Source: Actinomycetes bacterium
GTDB lineage: Bacteria; Actinomycetota; Acidimicrobiia; Acidimicrobiales; RAAP-2
Length of the DNA stretch: 5,334 nucleotides
Direction: 5' to 3'
Assembly: GCA_021802025.1 (NCBI GenBank)
Contig: JAKABC010000120.1
Span: forward strand, 1 to 5,334
In this document: piece by piece, positions 4,587-5,334 of the stretch
Numbering within the stretch: the stretch's first letter is position 1
How the letters are laid out: the number at the start of each line of letters is the position of its first letter
The notes under the pieces: generated by a model
Databases searched by the model: none
Seen by the model: only the letters and a program-made list of their open reading frames with translations
Told to the model about the DNA's origin: nothing
Made by a program: the position numbers and the translations under genes

Positions 4587-5334
4587 ATGGGTGACGAGAC
4601 CGTCTCGCCGTCTCCCGCCGCAGCCCCCGCCCGTCGAGCCCTCGGGGCTCGGCGGGCGGGGCTGTTCGCGCGCGGGACCGAGGAGAGCCTCTGGCGCTGG
4701 AGCGCGCGAGTGGCCTCGGTCGTGCCGCTCGCGGGCCTCGCCTTCGTCCTCGCGGTCCTCGCCGTGAAGGCCTGGCCGGCCATCAAGGTCAACGGTCCCG
4801 GCTTCTTGACGCGCACCAACTGGATCCCCGGGAGCACCTACGCGAATCCCGTCGTTACCGACGGCGTGGCCCATCCGGCCGGGGCGAGCTACGGGGCGTG
4901 GCCCCTCATCGCCGGGACGCTCCAGACCTCGGTGATCGCGCTCATCGTGGCCCTGCCGATCTCGATCGGCACGGCTTTCGCCCTCACCGAGCGCCTCCCG
5001 CCGTGGCTCGCCAAGCCCCTGGGGTTTTTCGTCGAGGTCCTGGCCGGGATTCCCAGCGTGATCATCGGACTGTGGGGCGTTCTCACCCTCGGCCCGTTCC
5101 TCGCCGCCCACGTCTACCCCCTCGTCGCGAACCACATGCCGAACGTCCCGGTCCTGCGCTACTTCCGGGGTCCCACCGGTTACGGCGAAGGCCTGTTGAC
5201 CTCGGGCTTGGTGCTGGGCCTGATGATCGTGCCGATCATCGCCTCGACCACGCGCGACCTCTTCTTGCAGGTCCCCCCACTACCCAAAGAGGGCGCCGAG
5301 GCCCTCGGGATGACCGAGGCCGAGGTGGCCCGAC
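4587..5334 (+). CDS. pstC: Phosphate ABC transporter permease PstC (3' truncated by window)
   Basis: The frame is open from ATG 4587 to the right edge (249 codons, then one base), so the C-terminus is missing. It is one of the two membrane subunits forming the phosphate channel with PstA. Residues 1-41 are a proline-, alanine- and arginine-rich cytoplasmic tail. Predicted membrane spans are at about 42-61, 107-133, 145-174 and 203-220, with a loop at 65-105 outside the membrane. The PstC-type signature AGIPSVIIGLWG is at 153-164. The EAA loop that contacts the ATPase begins at EGAEALGMTEAEVAR (235-249), where the window ends. The start follows from AGGTGA 8 nt upstream; GTG 4575, directly after the pstS stop, would add four residues. 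A long stem-loop occupies codons 12-26. The pstS-pstC order is canonical, so pstA and pstB are expected beyond the edge. Confidence 0.95.
   Translation, partial: MGDETVSPSPAAAPARRALGARRAGLFARGTEESLWRWSARVASVVPLAGLAFVLAVLAVKAWPAIKVNGPGFLTRTNWIPGSTYANPVVTDGVAHPAGASYGAWPLIAGTLQTSVIALIVALPISIGTAFALTERLPPWLAKPLGFFVEVLAGIPSVIIGLWGVLTLGPFLAAHVYPLVANHMPNVPVLRYFRGPTGYGEGLLTSGLVLGLMIVPIIASTTRDLFLQVPPLPKEGAEALGMTEAEVAR
4621..4664 (+). repeat. Long stem-loop in the first codons of pstC
   Basis: The arms 4621-4641 and 4645-4664 pair over 20 bp with only one bulged C and one G-U wobble, closing a 3-nt TCG loop. Inner arms are CGAGCCC / GGGCTCG; outer arms begin CAGCCCC and end GGGGCTG. The stem is almost pure GC, starts 34 nt after ATG 4587, and encodes an Ala/Arg/Pro-rich tail without evident constraint. 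No T-run follows, so it is not a classical terminator. It could protect the 3' end of a pstS-only transcript or slow entry into pstC. Confidence 0.75.

Noticed and set aside
4595..4607. CGAGAC-C-GTCTCG inverted repeat just after the pstC start codon.
   Set aside because: The 1-nt centre is too tight for an RNA loop; opening it leaves a 4-bp stem, trivial beside the long hairpin at 4621.
4275..5135. Minus-strand open frame (286 codons) opposite pstS and pstC.
   Set aside because: Asp/Arg/Gly-rich shadow of the two transporter genes, with no motif or start signal.

Overview
The window is a GC-rich (by eye about 70%), gene-dense stretch with strong G/C bias at third codon positions. Leaderless-type promoters (a -10 hexamer 6-7 nt before the start codon) and actinobacterial-style protein variants suggest a high-GC actinobacterium. 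Acidimicrobiia or a relative is my inference; no rRNA or other marker here proves it.

Layout. Positions 60-983 (+) encode a PfkB/ribokinase-family sugar or nucleoside kinase. It converges tail to tail with a proline-iminopeptidase-type alpha/beta hydrolase (980-1882, -). Both genes end inside the same CTAG tetranucleotide at 980-983. Upstream of the hydrolase on the same strand lies a TsaA/TrmO-family (UPF0066) putative tRNA methyltransferase (1917-2384, -). A 50-bp divergent spacer separates it from a type II thymidine kinase, tdk (2435-3025, +). A 50-codon zinc-ribbon mini-protein of unknown function follows (3067-3219, +). A 149-bp relatively AT-richer control region (3220-3368) then leads into a phosphate-uptake operon: pstS (3369-4574, complete) and pstC (4587 to the right edge, truncated). 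pstA and pstB would be expected just outside the window.

How it works together. The only clear multi-gene system is the high-affinity phosphate ABC transporter. PstS captures phosphate outside the membrane and hands it to the PstC/PstA channel, with PstB as the expected ATPase. The region before pstS has the architecture of a PHO box: 7-mers resembling GTTCACC repeated on an 11-nt period, the last one 9 nt from a TAAGTT -10 hexamer. This predicts control by a PhoB/PhoP-type phosphate-starvation regulator. A long, nearly perfect stem-loop in the first codons of pstC could let PstS be made in excess over the permease. The other genes (sugar kinase, peptidase, tRNA modification, thymidine salvage) look like unrelated housekeeping functions, each with its own compact promoter.

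No mobile element, CRISPR array, tRNA, rRNA or obvious novel defence system is visible. The points of interest are regulatory (PHO box, pstC hairpin, recurrent leaderless promoters, shared stop tetranucleotide), a PstS with an unusual Cys-containing cationic N-terminal segment and no lipobox, and the small zinc-ribbon gene.
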